Positions 30,755 through 43,208 of a stretch of 64,000 nucleotides of DNA are shown here, in pieces. The DNA is from Phytophthora sp. 'mugwort'. Its lineage: Eukaryota; Oomycota; Peronosporomycetes; Peronosporales; Peronosporaceae. The notes under the pieces were generated by a model, which searched no databases, was not told where the DNA came from, and saw nothing but the letters and a program-made list of their open reading frames with translations. Positions within the stretch are counted from its first letter, which is position 1; each line of letters begins with the position of its first letter. The DNA lies in NCBI GenBank assembly GCA_033558025.1, contig JAUCEF010000003.1, positions 2,134,001 to 2,198,000 of the forward strand, written 5' to 3'. The position numbers were made by a program, and so were the translations under genes.

Positions 30755-33700
30755 CGCACTCGCGCCGCGGCAAAACTCCCGCGCGCGCTTCCTCGTTAGT
30801 GGCTTCTTAGCTTAGGGTAGGCCGTGTGTTGCGCGCATAATATGACTGATCATTGTCTAGCTGAATTTCTGCAGTGTGCGTCTTTGGTCTCCGCGCCACC
30901 ACGGCCAGTAATTCACGAAACGTCTCGAACTTCATCCCGCAAGCTCTCCGTTATCTGCCTTCGACCATGTGGTCGGTTCCCACCTGGTCGATATATAACT
31001 CTCCTCGCGTAGTGAGTGATCGAATAAAGTAGTACTTGTTGCCAAGGTGCTTCGGCTTGTGATGCTTGTTTGGCTTGGTTGTAAGCACGATTGCTGCTTT
31101 GTTGCCGCACATCACCCTTGGTACGTGCATCAAAATGCATAGCTCGTTGCAGAGTCGTCATAGCCACAGGATATCTCGTATGCCCTCACTCAAAGCAATA
31201 TACTCTGCTTCTATGGTGTTTAGTGCTTTGATTCCTTGCTTGCATGATAAGTATTGGTACTGTTGCTCCATTCGGCAAGGTCATGCATCCGCTAATTCTG
31301 CGTCAAGCTTCTGTATTTGTTTTGCATAGTCGGCATCAGTATAGATCATCAAGTCTACTGGCTCCACTGCACGATCTTCGGTCGCCATTAAGCTAGTCCG
31401 TAGTCTGTAGTCTCCCGTAGATAACGTAATATTCGTTTCGCATGACCGTAATGCGTCGCATTATAGTTGATTATGTAATGTCCTAGGCGCCCATGCGCCA
31501 AGTATGGTCTTGATCCGGAAACCAGATACTGCAACGCTCCTACTATTCCGCGGCGCTGCCTGTTTCGTGGGGCTTCCTACGAAACCACTTGCGTAATCAC
31601 ACCTGATTCTTGTGTCGCAATGCCGTGGCTCTTCTGCATCCAGAAACTGCTTAAGTACCTCTTCAATATATGTTTCTTGCGTGAAGAACATTGTCCGTGT
31701 AGGTCTGTCAATGACCGCCTCTACACGAATAGATATTTGACTGGCCCTAGGTCAAAAGTAAAAACGTCGCTTGAAGTTGTAGTTCTGTTTTCTTGCACAT
31801 GGCTTGCGGACCCATGAGCAGTAGGTCATCGACGTATACCGTCAGTAGCATTGTAATCTCCCCCTTTTGGATTCTGGCGTAGAGCGTAGTCAGACTCAAT
31901 TCTCTTGAACCTCATCGCCGCCATGGAGTGTCTGGTTCCATCCGATCGGTGCTTGCTTAAGTCCGTACAGCGGCTTGATCAGTCGACAGATTGTGGTTCT
32001 GCTGTTTGCTGTTAACCACATGGGCTGCTCCATGTACTGTATACCGTTTCATTTAACATCTTGTGCCGGAACGCCGTCTTGACTCGTACCGCAATTGTTT
32101 TGCAACCGCGTTGGATGGTGCGATAGATAGCCACACGAATCGTCTAGGATTTTATTTCTAGCGCATAATTTTCAAAGTTATTAAAACCAAAAGGCGGCTT
32201 GAATCCATGCAGCATCAACCTTGTTCCGAACCATTTCATCATGTCAATTTCGGCTTTCGTGACTGCGTAAACCCATCTGTTCGTAATTATGGACTTTTTG
32301 CTTTCCACACTTGCACGCTGCGCAAGCACCCACACACCGTGGTGCCTCATCGAGTTCACCTCTTCCTCTATGGCTGCCCACCAATACGAGGAGTAGTGCA
32401 CGTCTTTCTTGGCTCTGTGTATGTCTTGGGTACATCGATGTCATTCGCAAACAATGCTTGATCGGCTGTATGGTTGCGACTTCTGGGCTGAGAGAATTAA
32501 TCTGGTTCACGAAAGCCCATAGTTTGTGACTTCTCTTGGACTTCGTCAGGAAGTGTTCCTCGTAGTCTCACAGTCGTACTTTCTACTTACGCTTCCTCCT
32601 TGGTCGACCACTGGCAGCGTCTTTTGCTGTAAGGCGAGTCTCTTGTGTGGGAGTGCTGACGATTGGATTATCTTCTTATTTGTTTGTGAACCGTACTCGA
32701 TTTGCACTTGTAATCGCACCCCCCCAATCACCCTTGTGCTTCGTACCGGCGACTGGGGCCTCGGTCACACTTGAGTGTCCCGTAATTGTAGTTGGAATCT
32801 CTAACTTCGCTTCCTTTACTACTGGAACTTCCAGTGTCCTTCTATGCTTGGTACCACTCGTAGGCTGGACCTCCCAGTTTCCGTTTATAAACAGCGAGCT
32901 CGCTACTCAGTTCCACAACTGGCGACTCGCACCTGGCTGGGCTGGAAAAGGCCCTCCATCCCATCATGCATGCGAGTATACGGAATCTCTTGGGTACTGC
33001 AGCCTCGTCATCGCCGTAAGTGTTCTTGAGTAATCGCTCAATATAAATCTGGTGATGATGTAATCTTCTTTGAATTTCATGTTCCACCTTCGCCGTCTTG
33101 GTTAGCCTGTCTTTGCGGAGATGTAACCCTCTGCCCTGGTGCTGTATCCCACCAGGATGCCGACTTTGGCCGTTTCCTTGTGCTTTTCCTTCATTTGCTT
33201 TGACAGAATAGGTATCGTAATGAACACGGCGCTGACCCATGTCTTCAGATGGATGCTTCACCTAACATAGGGCCGGCTTTCGTAGATCACCTCGCTTGGT
33301 GTTCTTCCGGCAACACGCGCGTTGCTGTAAGGTCAAAGCATCGGACTTGAGTATCTTCCCTCATAGCGTCATCGGTAGCTGGGTCATCAATCGGAGCACC
33401 CTGACCTTGGCCATTGGGGATCCGTTGCCTCGCCCCACCGTCCCGCAATCTTGCATATCCGAAGTAGTATCTAGGTCGATGCCTTGCTCCTCACAAACTT
33501 CTTGATTTCACAGTTAATAAACTATCCCCTTTGTCTGAAAAGAGTGCAATGACGCTGGGCTTCTTTGACCTGAACTTATTCTGCAGCTTTCAAACTAGCT
33601 TCATCATGTGTCTGATTGCTTCGGCCTCGTTCACCAACATACAAATCCATCGAGATATGATTTATTTATCCATCACTTGCAGGAACAAAGTGTACTCATC

Positions 33701-34395
33701 CATTGTACCTCTCCTCTTTGCGATGGGTGTGCGCATAGGCGCTGCAAGGGGTTTGTGAGCTTCGTCGTCTTTTCTCCGTAACTCATAGTTAGTTTAGCTT
33801 GGATAAATCGTGCGGAATATAGTCGTCAGCAGAAATATTCTTATTGAGCTTAGGCCTGATCACCGATTTCTTTGCCATGCCTTCGATCAGTTTCTTGTCG
33901 ACGTGGGCGAAGTGCGTGTGTCAAACGTCACGGCAGGTACTGGCACGATCCTGGCTCTCTTGGTAGTCGTTGCCATCACACTGTCTACTAGCGTGCGTCT
34001 TTCTGGCGGTGCCGGCGCCGACAGGGTGTACAACTCGGTTTACCTTGATCTTCATCTCACAGTTCTTAGTCAGGTACGTCGTTCCTGGGTAGCTAACGCT
34101 TGAACACAACACTGCCATCCACGTCTCTGCATAACGTCTTATAATATAAGATTCACTCACTATGGCGTTCGGAGTGTACCACGCTTCCGTTAACAGCCGT
34201 TCCTCATTCTTGGCCGTGAGTTCTTCGCGCATGACGATCTTCACAGTATCCTGGAGGCATATCGCCTCGATGCTTCCGTTCATCACTTCCAGATACAGGA
34301 ACTTGTCGATCACGCTTAGTTCAATGAAGCACTCTACGATCCGATGACTTCCAGCCGTTAATCAGGGTGCCATACGGTCTATAAAATCTTATAAA
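30755..34395 (-). mobile_element. Ty1/copia retrotransposon relic (copia-1)
   Basis: Read on the minus strand, the domains come in copia order. A protease/pre-integrase segment lies at about 34313-33930 (TVKIVMREELTAK, EAWYTPNAIVSES). Integrase pieces follow (about 33730-33480: SDKG, then EEQGIDLDTTSD). Reverse transcriptase comes next, opening WWAAIEEEVNSM and NRWVYAVTK (32400-32270), then LYGLKQAPIGWN (about 31970-31935) and the catalytic YVDDLLLMG (about 31840-31812). Last is an RNase H tail (NKAAIVLTTKPNKHHKPKH, about 31110-31050). Every domain is split by frameshifts and stops. The 3' end may be near 30755, where a TGTTGGAAGG-type LTR start follows a G-rich tract (inference). The gag end is missing and abuts a pogo transposase relic, and no 5' LTR was found. 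Retrotransposition-incompetent. Confidence 0.8.
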
Positions 34396-35440
34396 TGTCA
34401 ATAACTCCTGCTTGAAGGTAGGACGTGCATCCGCCTGGGATCACGATCGTATCAATCTTCTTCGCTGCACATTTTTTGCCTTGACTACTTTCGCGATATG
34501 CGTGCTCATGCTAGCCCATACCAGTGCCTTACCAGGCAAGTGGTCCAAGAGCATAGGAAATACGAGGTCGAGCCAGCGTTGAAGCAGAATACCCTTGATT
34601 CATGCGCGGTGTAATAATGCACCCACCGTTAATTCCTCAACCCACCACCGAACTGCTCATACCGGTGGTACCGTTCTTCTAAACGACAAGAGGCGACAGT
34701 TTTGTACCATCGGCTGCCACGGCGAGCACTGCCGTCACTCTCATCGAATCAAAAACGGTCGACCACAGCACGACGTGACGCGATTCCACATAATCAACCG
34801 TTTTACGGCGGGGGTCCTCGAATAGACTGCAGCTTTATCCATGAGGATGGTGCGCGGCAAGTCAAAGTCTAGCTCGCGATTGCCGAGATCGCTCATGGAG
34901 CTGACGGCACGACGAACGAGTTTTGCATCCGTGAGCGTAACCGAAAAAAACAGATTAGTCGTACGTCTCAAGGAGAGCCCATAACGACGCATAAATGCGC
35001 CCGACCATCGCTCGGAGGCAGCGGAAAGGTGTCGCATTCAGCGCGGGGTTCGAGCGTGGTGGACGCCCGCGGCTTGAATCCACTGCCGAGACACTTTCTG
35101 GTGCTCAGAACACTTGAAAAATGATCTTATCGTACAGTATGTCTTCAATCTCGCCCAGACGCGGGCGAGCGCCACCGCCTCGCAGTCGGAGCTTATCATT
35201 CTAGGACTGTCGAATGGCCTCAAAGTTTAAGTACCAGTAGCGAATCTGGGCGGCAGAGATTTTCCAGCCTTTCATCACGCCGACTGATGGAGCATGCGTG
35301 AGGGTACCCCGTCGGCATGGCGGTCAGTCCAGCCAAGGACCTCTCTCTTCTCGGCAATTGACTTGGCGATGACATAGGTGCTAGTACGCTGGCTTCGGTG
35401 TTGTCGGGCTTCGGCAAAGACCCCAACAGGTGGCCCCAAT
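34370..35440 (-). pseudogene. pogo/Tigger-type DDE transposase relic 1
   Basis: Minus-strand homology runs in several frames. The N-terminal helix-turn-helix piece is EKREVLGWTDRHADGVPSR (about 35345). It is followed by LRGGGARPRLGEIEDILYDK, the KVSRQWIQAAGVH-type segment (about 35080), SERWSGAFMRRYGLSLRRTT (about 35010) and DLPRTILMDKAAVY (about 34860), where the first catalytic Asp follows LM. Then come RVTAVLAVAADGTKLSPL (about 34740) and IDTIVIPGGCTSYLQAGV (about 34430). This is the order of CENP-B/pogo-superfamily transposases, which bind terminal repeats and cut with a DDE/D site. At least five frame breaks make it dead. Terminal inverted repeats were not identified. Confidence 0.75.
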
Positions 35441-37578
35441 CTGGTATAATATGTGGAGGGTATCCTGATTATTAGTGCTCCTGTTCTTAATGTATTGTAT
35501 TCGAAAGGGTATTTAATTATTAGGGGGTCCTTAATTCGAAAGAATACATTCCCGCTTTCTTCCGTTACTAGACAGTGCACATACCGGAGCAGTGTACCGC
35601 CCTCCTTCAAAAGCGATATCCTGATTTAGATAGCCGATATCAATACACATCCAAGTCATAATGAAAATATGTCCATTATTAGCATCCGTAGTGGCCTACG
35701 CGTCTTCTATATCATAATCTGAACCAACCTCGCCAACATCAGTATCAATGTCACAATGCTTAGCGAGGTCATCAGCGGCTACTACCGCAGTATACGCCGA
35801 GAAGAGTGCCAAAAGCCCTGTGCGCGCTTTGAAAGCGCGGTTCCATAGCCACGACGGCTCGAAACTACTCGGTGCCCCAAACCTTTGCCTCTAGCGCTAA
35901 CTTTAGAGGAAATACAGGAACACCTTCTTTACGAAGGCCATTAACTCACTTAACTAGACCATCTTCTGCTGCTTGAAGAATCTTTGTATCTATCCCTGTT
36001 GGCTTCGCCTTCTTCTTGTTGCCGTCATTTTTGGTAGAGCACCGCGCTTCGCGATTGTCCTTGTCGTGTAGCCCCCGAAATAGGAGCTTCTGTCGAGATT
36101 CGTAATCACCAGTTAGGTTGGGGAAGAAGCGCATAATTTCTTGACGCGCATTGCTAGAATCTTCTAGCCCTTTCGAATCGTTCAGCTTCGAGCACGCAGT
36201 GACGGACTCCATTTGCCAAGCTAACGTCACAACCAGATGAATGGCGACTGGCTGCGGTCTTAGCAGCAACCGGTACACTACTGGAATGTATTAATACAGG
36301 CGAAGGAATGCGGTATTGTAAAAATACAGTTGGAAAGTATATTTCAGCAGCCAATCGTATTAAGCGTTCGTGTCTCATCTTTTCAATCAAACCTACATAA
36401 AATTAGGAAGGATCAAGAAATAAGTGGAGGCTGGACATGATTGGCGGGTCGGACAGACCAGCAGCTTCGGCAGGCACGGCTTGTTCGTTCTCCAAGGTAG
36501 TTAAGAAGAGTATAGGGCCGAAGAAGCGTAAACTCTGCTGGATCATATTCGTCACGCCCTCCCTCACTGCTTCGTGCACCGTTCATGTCCGACATAATAT
36601 CAACCAATAATAATAGCGTCGGAGATCTCGCACGGTTGAAGGTGAAGATTTGATTCGATTTGCAACCGAAACGTCGTACTTCGTACTTTCCAAGCGCCGC
36701 AACCCCTACTATTGTACGTGTATTAGCTCCCGTTGGAACGACACATGATTATATTATTATTATTGTAGCAGTGACAAAATATATTTTATTAACATTATAC
36801 CATTTCATATATGATGCGTACCATTTAGGTCTGCGGTCCAAGTACACACTATCAATGGAAAACAAAGCAAGGCATTTGTTGTGGGCTCGTAACGTCTTCA
36901 CTGGCTCATGCTATGGAGTATGAGGGTCGCGTTGTCGAAGCATTTCCTTCCTTCTCTTCTTGTCCCTGCATCTTGCAGGTGCAGCACTTAAGGAAAAAAA
37001 ATCGCGACTGGCGGGGCCTGAACAACTCTCGGAGACTTGGCTTGTACGATCTTTGGGGTTGACTGGAAGATTGGATGTGAGTGCCATGCGTGGTCGGTGC
37101 CCTGCCTCTTCGCTTGGCCTTCACATGCCCTGCTTTATATTATACTATTCGCGTACATTATATGCGCGCCGGCGATCCACGATAACCTTCATGGCTGGGT
37201 CGTCAAGAAAAAATGGCTCAGTTTGCCGCCGGAAACCGCGGTCTATTGGCGGTGCAGGCTTCTACTTAGACTATGACGAGTGGCACGTTGCTAAACACGA
37301 CATCTACGGCGATGCCTTTTGCGCTGAGCGGAACGATAATCTGGACGACTTAAGTGGCGGGATGACATGCTGGATGTGGACAAAGCGGCGTCGGCTGTGG
37401 ACAGTGGGTTTGTGTGTGTGTGCTATAATACCATCATAATACATAATGTGCCTCAATAGCGCACACCTGATATATATAAAACATGTGAGGGATATGCATG
37501 ATGAAAGGCTTCCGCCTCGTACATACAGCGACAAACCTACTGATATACATCATAATGAAGTTTATGTCAGCTTGGCGA
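35441..37578. other. no supported gene between two transposase relics
   Basis: Short frames only. Minus-strand frames at 35946-36278 (GLEDSSNARQEIMRFFPN) and 36413-36607 (ending near ANHVQPPLIS), and plus-strand frames at 36960-37439, show no family I recognise. Local AT-rich stretches (36750-36800) stand out. This may be the body of unrecognised mobile elements. Confidence 0.35.
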
Positions 37579-38760
37579 TCAATGCCGAATGTAGCCAACA
37601 GTCATCGATCGTATTGGCAGAAAACTCGCGCCAAGCCTAGCGCACCGCTCAATACCCTTGGGCGGTCCAACTTTGTACGGATTATCTACGCTATCGTTCA
37701 CCGCCTCTACAGCATACTCGATCCTCCTGCGGAGTACATCACGCTTAATACCGTTAACCATCTTTTGATCCAGGGGTTGTAGCTTAGAGGTTGTATTGGA
37801 CGACAATTACTTCTCGATATGCACGTTTGTGAGGACGATGACCATCGTTGTGCGACGCGCTATCCACGAGAATAAATACGCATCGTTCTTGAGCGCGTAT
37901 CGACGCGTCAACATCTGGAAGTCAGCCATGGAACGTTTTCCGTGGTCATCCAGGCCTTGCTTGTAGACGTATACAACGTTGTCCGTCGGTTTGTGGCTGA
38001 GCCAGCGAGGTTTGAACGCCTTGTCGATGAAAAGCAGAGGCAGCTTGTCAGTTTCGGTGGCGTTAGTGCACACCGCTAGGGCAAAGCGCGACTTGTCATG
38101 CGTTAGCGACGGGGCCTCGTTGATGCAAAGTGAACCTCGCGGCAGTTTGTCGTAGAAAAAGCTAGTCTCATCCCTATTTCACACGTCCATGTACGAGTAC
38201 GAATGGATGGAACTGCGTAGAGACTGAATGCCCCTGACTGCTTTCAAATCCACAAGCCCGCCCCCCCATACAAATGCCGCCAATGAATTCCATCCGGCCC
38301 TGTAGGCGACGAAGCCACGACCAGCCCAGGCGTGGCCACGATGCTGGAGGGATGCTCAACCTTCATAATTTTCACTCTGCGCGCGCGATGATCATCCCAC
38401 CAGATGAGCCTAACTGCATGTCTTCGACGCCGTAACATACTCGACGATGCATTGGTCAAGTTGCAGTTGGAAGCGCGGCCGGGTATATATATATATTGCG
38501 ACGGGAGAGGCAATCGGACGTGGATCGACGGAGCCTGCCCTCCGAACGGAGAACTCGATTGATCGTCTGCTTCGATGGCTTGTTAGCCAGCATGAGCTCT
38601 GCCTGAGCCCATGCTGCTAACTCGGCATACGTGGCCCCGGATAGGTCGCGGTGGTGGTCGCAGACCAGGAGATCGTGGTGCTTAGTTAGACGCGGGCGCT
38701 TTCGGAAGCATCGGGGGGGGGGGCATCGGGTTACCCGTGTAGCTTGGACGAAAAGGGACA
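37579..38760 (-). pseudogene. pogo/Tigger-type DDE transposase relic 2
   Basis: A second minus-strand transposase relic, of the Tc5/CENP-B branch. An N-terminal DNA-binding part reads SGATYAELAAWAQAELML and KPSKQTINRVLRSEGRLR (about 38640-38540). A catalytic part follows with DETSFFYDKLPRGSL (about 38165-38120), FALAVCTNATETDKLPLLF (about 38090-38035) and SSNTTSKLQPLDQKM (about 37800-37765). The last is the NTTS-LQPLDQ signature that precedes the final acidic residue. The middle region is shifted and partly lost, and the C-terminal part is separated by a stop near 37807. It is a different subfamily from relic 1, so the two are not a tandem duplication. Confidence 0.75.
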
Positions 38761-39079
38761 ATAAGGTTGGTCGCCGTAACTTAACTCGTGTCGATTCTCG
38801 CGCAATAAGCGTGGCTTGAAATGAGCTGAATCTTCCTGGGGGTCCGTTTCTATCTCTGATAACAGGGATATTATAGTAAGGATGCTTCATTACCGTAAAC
38901 CGCGAGTTCACCGCAACGCACGGGCTCAGTGCAACACCGTAAAAACAAAGAAATCGAGGCCAGAGAAAGAACGTAACAGGCCTTGACGAAAAACACCCCA
39001 CATTAGTACTATCGTTTGTAAGTAAAACCATGAAGATTATCAACTTTCTAATGATTTGCATTTACTGACCAGAATATAC

Positions 39080-39147
39080 ATTGTTTATAAACTTTGAACC
39101 TTTTACGTGGTAAAAAAAACGTAAAAGGTTCAAAGTTTATAAACAAT
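39080..39147. repeat. perfect 28-base inverted repeat, 12-base A-rich loop
   Basis: Arm 39080-39107 (starts attgtttataaactttg) is exactly complementary to 39120-39147, around the loop tggtaaaaaaaa. It lies 365 bases beyond the stop codon of copy B (minus strand). A long perfect hairpin like this could be a foldback transposon end, a small-RNA precursor or a strong RNA 3' structure; no protein frame explains it. Confidence 0.95.
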
Positions 39148-39511
39148 TTATATAGCAATGGGACTTTTTACACCTGTTGCGGTGAACCCGTGGTTTACGG
39201 TATCACAGAGCTCATGAATAGGTACATGTCGAGGTCCGCGAGCTTTGAAGATCATAAGTTTCTGACCGCTCGCTATTAAGAAATATTACTGCACCCTCCG
39301 ATTGTGCCAAGCATATAAATTCTGTAATACAGCACACAAGTTCTATAATACCGGTACTTAATTCGAATAAAAAACGTTAGTACAGTATATTCCACGGTCG
39401 AATACAGTTTATTATTTACTAAAGGCAAATTACGATATTTCTTCATTGTTTATCGCACCAATTAACATTAACAGTAAACTGAAATTAAATAAATAATATA
39501 CGTCTTGGTTG
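39148..39511. other. AT-rich 3' flank of copy B
   Basis: Very AT-rich sequence downstream of the minus-strand gene at 39512, consistent with 3' flanking DNA. No gene or repeat beyond the neighbouring hairpin is visible. Confidence 0.5.
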
Positions 39512-41920
39512 CTATTTGAGTGGCAGGTGGAGGGGACTTAGATGACCACTTCGCAAAGATTTCGAGGTTGACAGCACCGGGTTAACGGGGGAGGCAGTAT
39601 TGACGTCATGGATCCATCCAACCCCCTCGCCTTGGTATACCTCCCACGTTGCGAGGAGATCGGCGTTCGGAAGATCGAATTGATAGTGGTGCAGCGATTT
39701 GGAATGAGGAGCTGGAAGCATTTGTCCCAGCCGGCGGCTACTCATTGGAGATGCTGAGGGGAAAAAGCGAGATAAAATCACTGCACGGTGGGCGCTCGAC
39801 GAGTTGACGGCTGAGCTTGCTCTAATTCGTGATGTCCTGGACGTGGGGCCACTGAAATGTGGTTGTCGTTTCTGAAGATCCTGAAGTATTTCATCCACGA
39901 TTTTAAGTTGGTTTGGAGGGAGCTGCTCGAAACCGTTTTGAAGCTTGGCCAGTATACGCTTTTTCAGCATGAGGAGCGCGTTGGTAAGGGTATGCTGGGT
40001 GGGTAGCACGGCTCTTGTTCGTGTGGTCTCAAGTGGTGCGGTTGTGTAGTAGATGCCGTCGCTTTCCATGATTTCTTTGGTTGTAAAGGTCAACGAGATC
40101 GTCCAGGAGATGGCACCGTCATGTTCACCACCAAGCAGCATGAATATCCGCAGTATTTTACTGCTGTTGATACGTGAAGACCCATGCACTTGAACCGTGA
40201 TAGCAGGAGACGGATGCCGTGTATCGTAGCTAGAATCCGAGTTATTGTTTGGGGACTCTTCCGAGCTGGGATCAGCTGCAATATATTTCTCCGCGTTGTT
40301 GCAAGCAGTTGAAGCCGAGCGGTGGGTTAAGACCATAGATCCATGGTCCCCAATGTTATTAGAATCGGGTATCGCGGTGTCAAGTATGTCATGAAACATT
40401 GAGGACGATCTTCTGGTCACCGCTGGCTTCTTCTTGTATGAGACGGAGACATGGTGGCAGAGATTTACCTTGGAGGTACTCCCTTGGCGCTTGTTGCTAG
40501 CCAGTACTTGACTAGGTGTACCAATAGCCATGTTAGCGTCCGCCGATAGTATAGATCTGCGAGATTTTGACCGGATCATTCCACGTCTCTGCCTCTGATC
40601 CTTAGCACCGCTGGCGCCTTCTGTGCTTGCACTTTTACTTCGACCTGAAGAAATCACTGCGATTTTCTTGCTATTGGCATCGCCCGTGCTTGTTTCGATA
40701 TTCGTCAATTCGGTTTTTGGGACATCACTGCGCTTCGGTGCTGGCGCTGGTGGATGTACTGGGGATTTCGTTGGGGCAAGTTGCGCTATGACGGACTGTC
40801 GTTTCGCTTCTCGGGTGGTCTCAATGATTTGAAGCAGCTCCGCTAGCGTCACGCAACTGTCGACAGCGTTTTTCGTCTCTGACGATGAGAATAGCGGAGT
40901 CTTGGGTGTACCCGTACACATCCTCTCAACCACCGCGTATGGATCCGGGAGGTCAGTACGCGTTCCTAAGCTCGAAAGCAGAGGAAACACTTCGTTCCGA
41001 GGCAACATGCCGTGATCAAACACATCAAACGTGCGGAACTTGGTCGAAATGAGTGAAATCGTGTCTGGTTGAAAGCTTTTAATCAAATGATCAGGAACGT
41101 GGTGTCGTCGTTCTAATTGATTCTGTCGGAGCTCGTCATGAACTTTGTCCCGTGTACAGTCTGCAATCACTTGTCGGAAAGGTGGCAGCTTCCGGAAATC
41201 TTGGTTAGTATTTTCCATTGGTAAAGCGTGCGATTTACCAAGTGTCCAAAGGGATGTCGTGCTTCCTGAGGGAAAATGACCGAGTAAGCCTTTCGATGCT
41301 GAAAAAGGTTCGTGTCTTTCAGCAATGGACCCTTCAAGGAGAACCGGAAGGAGTAATCGTAAAGCGGCTATAGGACGAGTCGATAGCGTTAGTAACATTG
41401 CACAGTTCATGAGCACACCACAGAAAAGGGGGAAGGTCAGCGCCGGCTGGTCGTCAGCATCGAGGTACATGCGCATTTTGCCCATCGCGGCCTGTGCGAA
41501 GATCTTGTTAACCGCTTCAACTGAGAGTGTCCTCTCTATTGGCATCGGTGATCTCGGATAGTGTTCGCAGTCATCCAGTAATTGGGCGTCTCGAAGCATG
41601 TCTACAAGCCGTACGCAGTTAATGGAGGGCAGGGCGTCGCCAATTATTGAGGAGTCGTAGAGCTTGAAGAGTCCATAGAGTTGCTCAACTTGAGTGCGAG
41701 ACAACGTCTTGAGAGCGGCAGAGTTCAGATTCCAGTGAAACTGCGGCGTCAAAGAGGGTGGTGAATACGTATGAGGTCTAGCAACCGCTTCCAAAACGTC
41801 GGAACGAGGTTCAGTCGCATGTTTGCTCGAGGGTTGGCGCAGTAAGCACGAGCCTCCAGCATTATTGGGCACCCACTTGTTGCCGGTGGGGCTTGGCGCA
41901 GTCGAGACACGGCGATCCAT
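39512..41920 (-). CDS. oomycete protein of unknown function, EF-hand-like (copy B)
   Basis: An 802-residue protein from ATG 41920, the paralogue of 22781-25294. Shared blocks include SCLLRQPSSK, TPQFHWNLNSAALKTLSR, QVEQLYGLFKLYDSS, KIFAQAAMGKMRMYLDAD, LPPFRQVIADCTRDKV and the EF-hand-like STKFRTFDVFDHGMLPRNEV. Also shared are FMLLGGEHDGAISWTISL, the KKRILAKLQNGFEQLPPNQ block and the C-terminal GWIHDVNTASP. Conservation in the folded blocks against drift in the Ser-rich centre (about residues 375-560) indicates that both copies have been under purifying selection as proteins. Function unknown. Unlike copy A, its 5' end (not its 3' end) faces a TAZ gene, so the pair was rearranged after duplication. 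Confidence 0.75.
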   Translation of the reverse strand: MDRRVSTAPSPTGNKWVPNNAGGSCLLRQPSSKHATEPRSDVLEAVARPHTYSPPSLTPQFHWNLNSAALKTLSRTQVEQLYGLFKLYDSSIIGDALPSINCVRLVDMLRDAQLLDDCEHYPRSPMPIERTLSVEAVNKIFAQAAMGKMRMYLDADDQPALTFPLFCGVLMNCAMLLTLSTRPIAALRLLLPVLLEGSIAERHEPFSASKGLLGHFPSGSTTSLWTLGKSHALPMENTNQDFRKLPPFRQVIADCTRDKVHDELRQNQLERRHHVPDHLIKSFQPDTISLISTKFRTFDVFDHGMLPRNEVFPLLSSLGTRTDLPDPYAVVERMCTGTPKTPLFSSSETKNAVDSCVTLAELLQIIETTREAKRQSVIAQLAPTKSPVHPPAPAPKRSDVPKTELTNIETSTGDANSKKIAVISSGRSKSASTEGASGAKDQRQRRGMIRSKSRRSILSADANMAIGTPSQVLASNKRQGSTSKVNLCHHVSVSYKKKPAVTRRSSSMFHDILDTAIPDSNNIGDHGSMVLTHRSASTACNNAEKYIAADPSSEESPNNNSDSSYDTRHPSPAITVQVHGSSRINSSKILRIFMLLGGEHDGAISWTISLTFTTKEIMESDGIYYTTAPLETTRTRAVLPTQHTLTNALLMLKKRILAKLQNGFEQLPPNQLKIVDEILQDLQKRQPHFSGPTSRTSRIRASSAVNSSSAHRAVILSRFFPSASPMSSRRLGQMLPAPHSKSLHHYQFDLPNADLLATWEVYQGEGVGWIHDVNTASPVNPVLSTSKSLRSGHLSPLHLPLK

Positions 41921-43208
41921 ACTTAAGCGCTTGGCAAACTGTTAAGAAAAGTGAACACGACTATTACGGTAGGATGGTAGACGCTTCACAGACGGCGAGT
42001 ATTTTTAAGTGATAACAACGCACTCATTCTCAAAAACCGAAGATGATTAATATTAGGGATCGGCTGACTATTTCGAGTTAGGGGATATACCGGTACTGTT
42101 CTGGGTCGCACCAGTTAACCCATTAATATGATACATAACACGACATGTAATAAGGTCTATGAATACGTAACACTTGTTCGGGATCAGGACGCGTGGTGAT
42201 GCTTTGTAGTACTTGTCTATCGATGGGATAAGGAAGAAGTTTCTTCATCGCATGCACGTGACGGGTATTTTTATGCGGATTTTATCCTAAGCAAGCGAAA
42301 GGAGACGTAAGAGGCCTTCTCCATATTTATTTGATTGGGTAGGCTTTATTGGCTTCGCAAATTAATATTGTTAACACACAACCCACTTGGAAGCTGGCTC
42401 TGTTCCAATAATCGCAACGCTTTTCGGGCGCGATAACGGGAAAATATTTTTTCTCGAAATGAGATCTGGGGCCGCGGCTGCTAAACCATCGCGATAACTT
42501 CTTAAGAAATGTGCCTAAAAATTTCATTATCTTCGAGACAGTTCGAAGGCACGAGACAGCATTTATTGTAAGAAAAAACATCATTGTTCATCTTTTCCCT
42601 GTAGCCAATATTAGTTGTGCGACTTGTTCACAGGTGCGGCAAGCTATCGAATGGTGCGAGTGACATATCGACCATCATCTACAACGAAACGCTCGAATGG
42701 TTGGTTTCCATAAAGCGGCGGACATTCCAGAGCTCCTGAAAACGGAGCATGGGAGGCTCACGAAGATTCGTTCGCGTATCCCTTTCTTCGATTGTACCCA
42801 CTCGTCGCCAATGAGGATGAGTCGTCAAACTTGACTACAACTGTAGAGCTAATCAACCTGAAATTTCGAGAGCTATTTTACAGCCAGTCAGACCACCAAT
42901 TATGCTCTACCACGAAAAAGAACACTGAGAATTGTAGCCAGAACGAGTTGATTAAAAACACAAAAATAACGCACAGGTCTGCCCATCAAAGCCTCATCGA
43001 AACGCGTTTGAAAGGAGCGCTAGATTTCCACGCGAAACTTTGTGGTCATAAATCATGATTGTATTGAGACAGTTGGGGGAGGGATAACGGAGGATTGAAT
43101 CGGTAAAGGTAATGCACATCTCGTTTACGTTAGTTACCAGCAAGTTGCCAAGTGGTCGGAGACGGCCACCACAGTTCTCTGCCCCTTTTTACTAGCACTG
43201 CCCCGTGG
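41921..43208. other. intergenic between copy B and the TAZ-only gene, no gene seen
   Basis: Only short frames, none with a recognisable pattern; the longest (42792-43058, plus strand) is Asn/Lys/Thr-rich and looks random. The part next to 41920 should hold the promoter of copy B; the part next to 43209 is the 3' flank of the TAZ gene. Confidence 0.45.
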
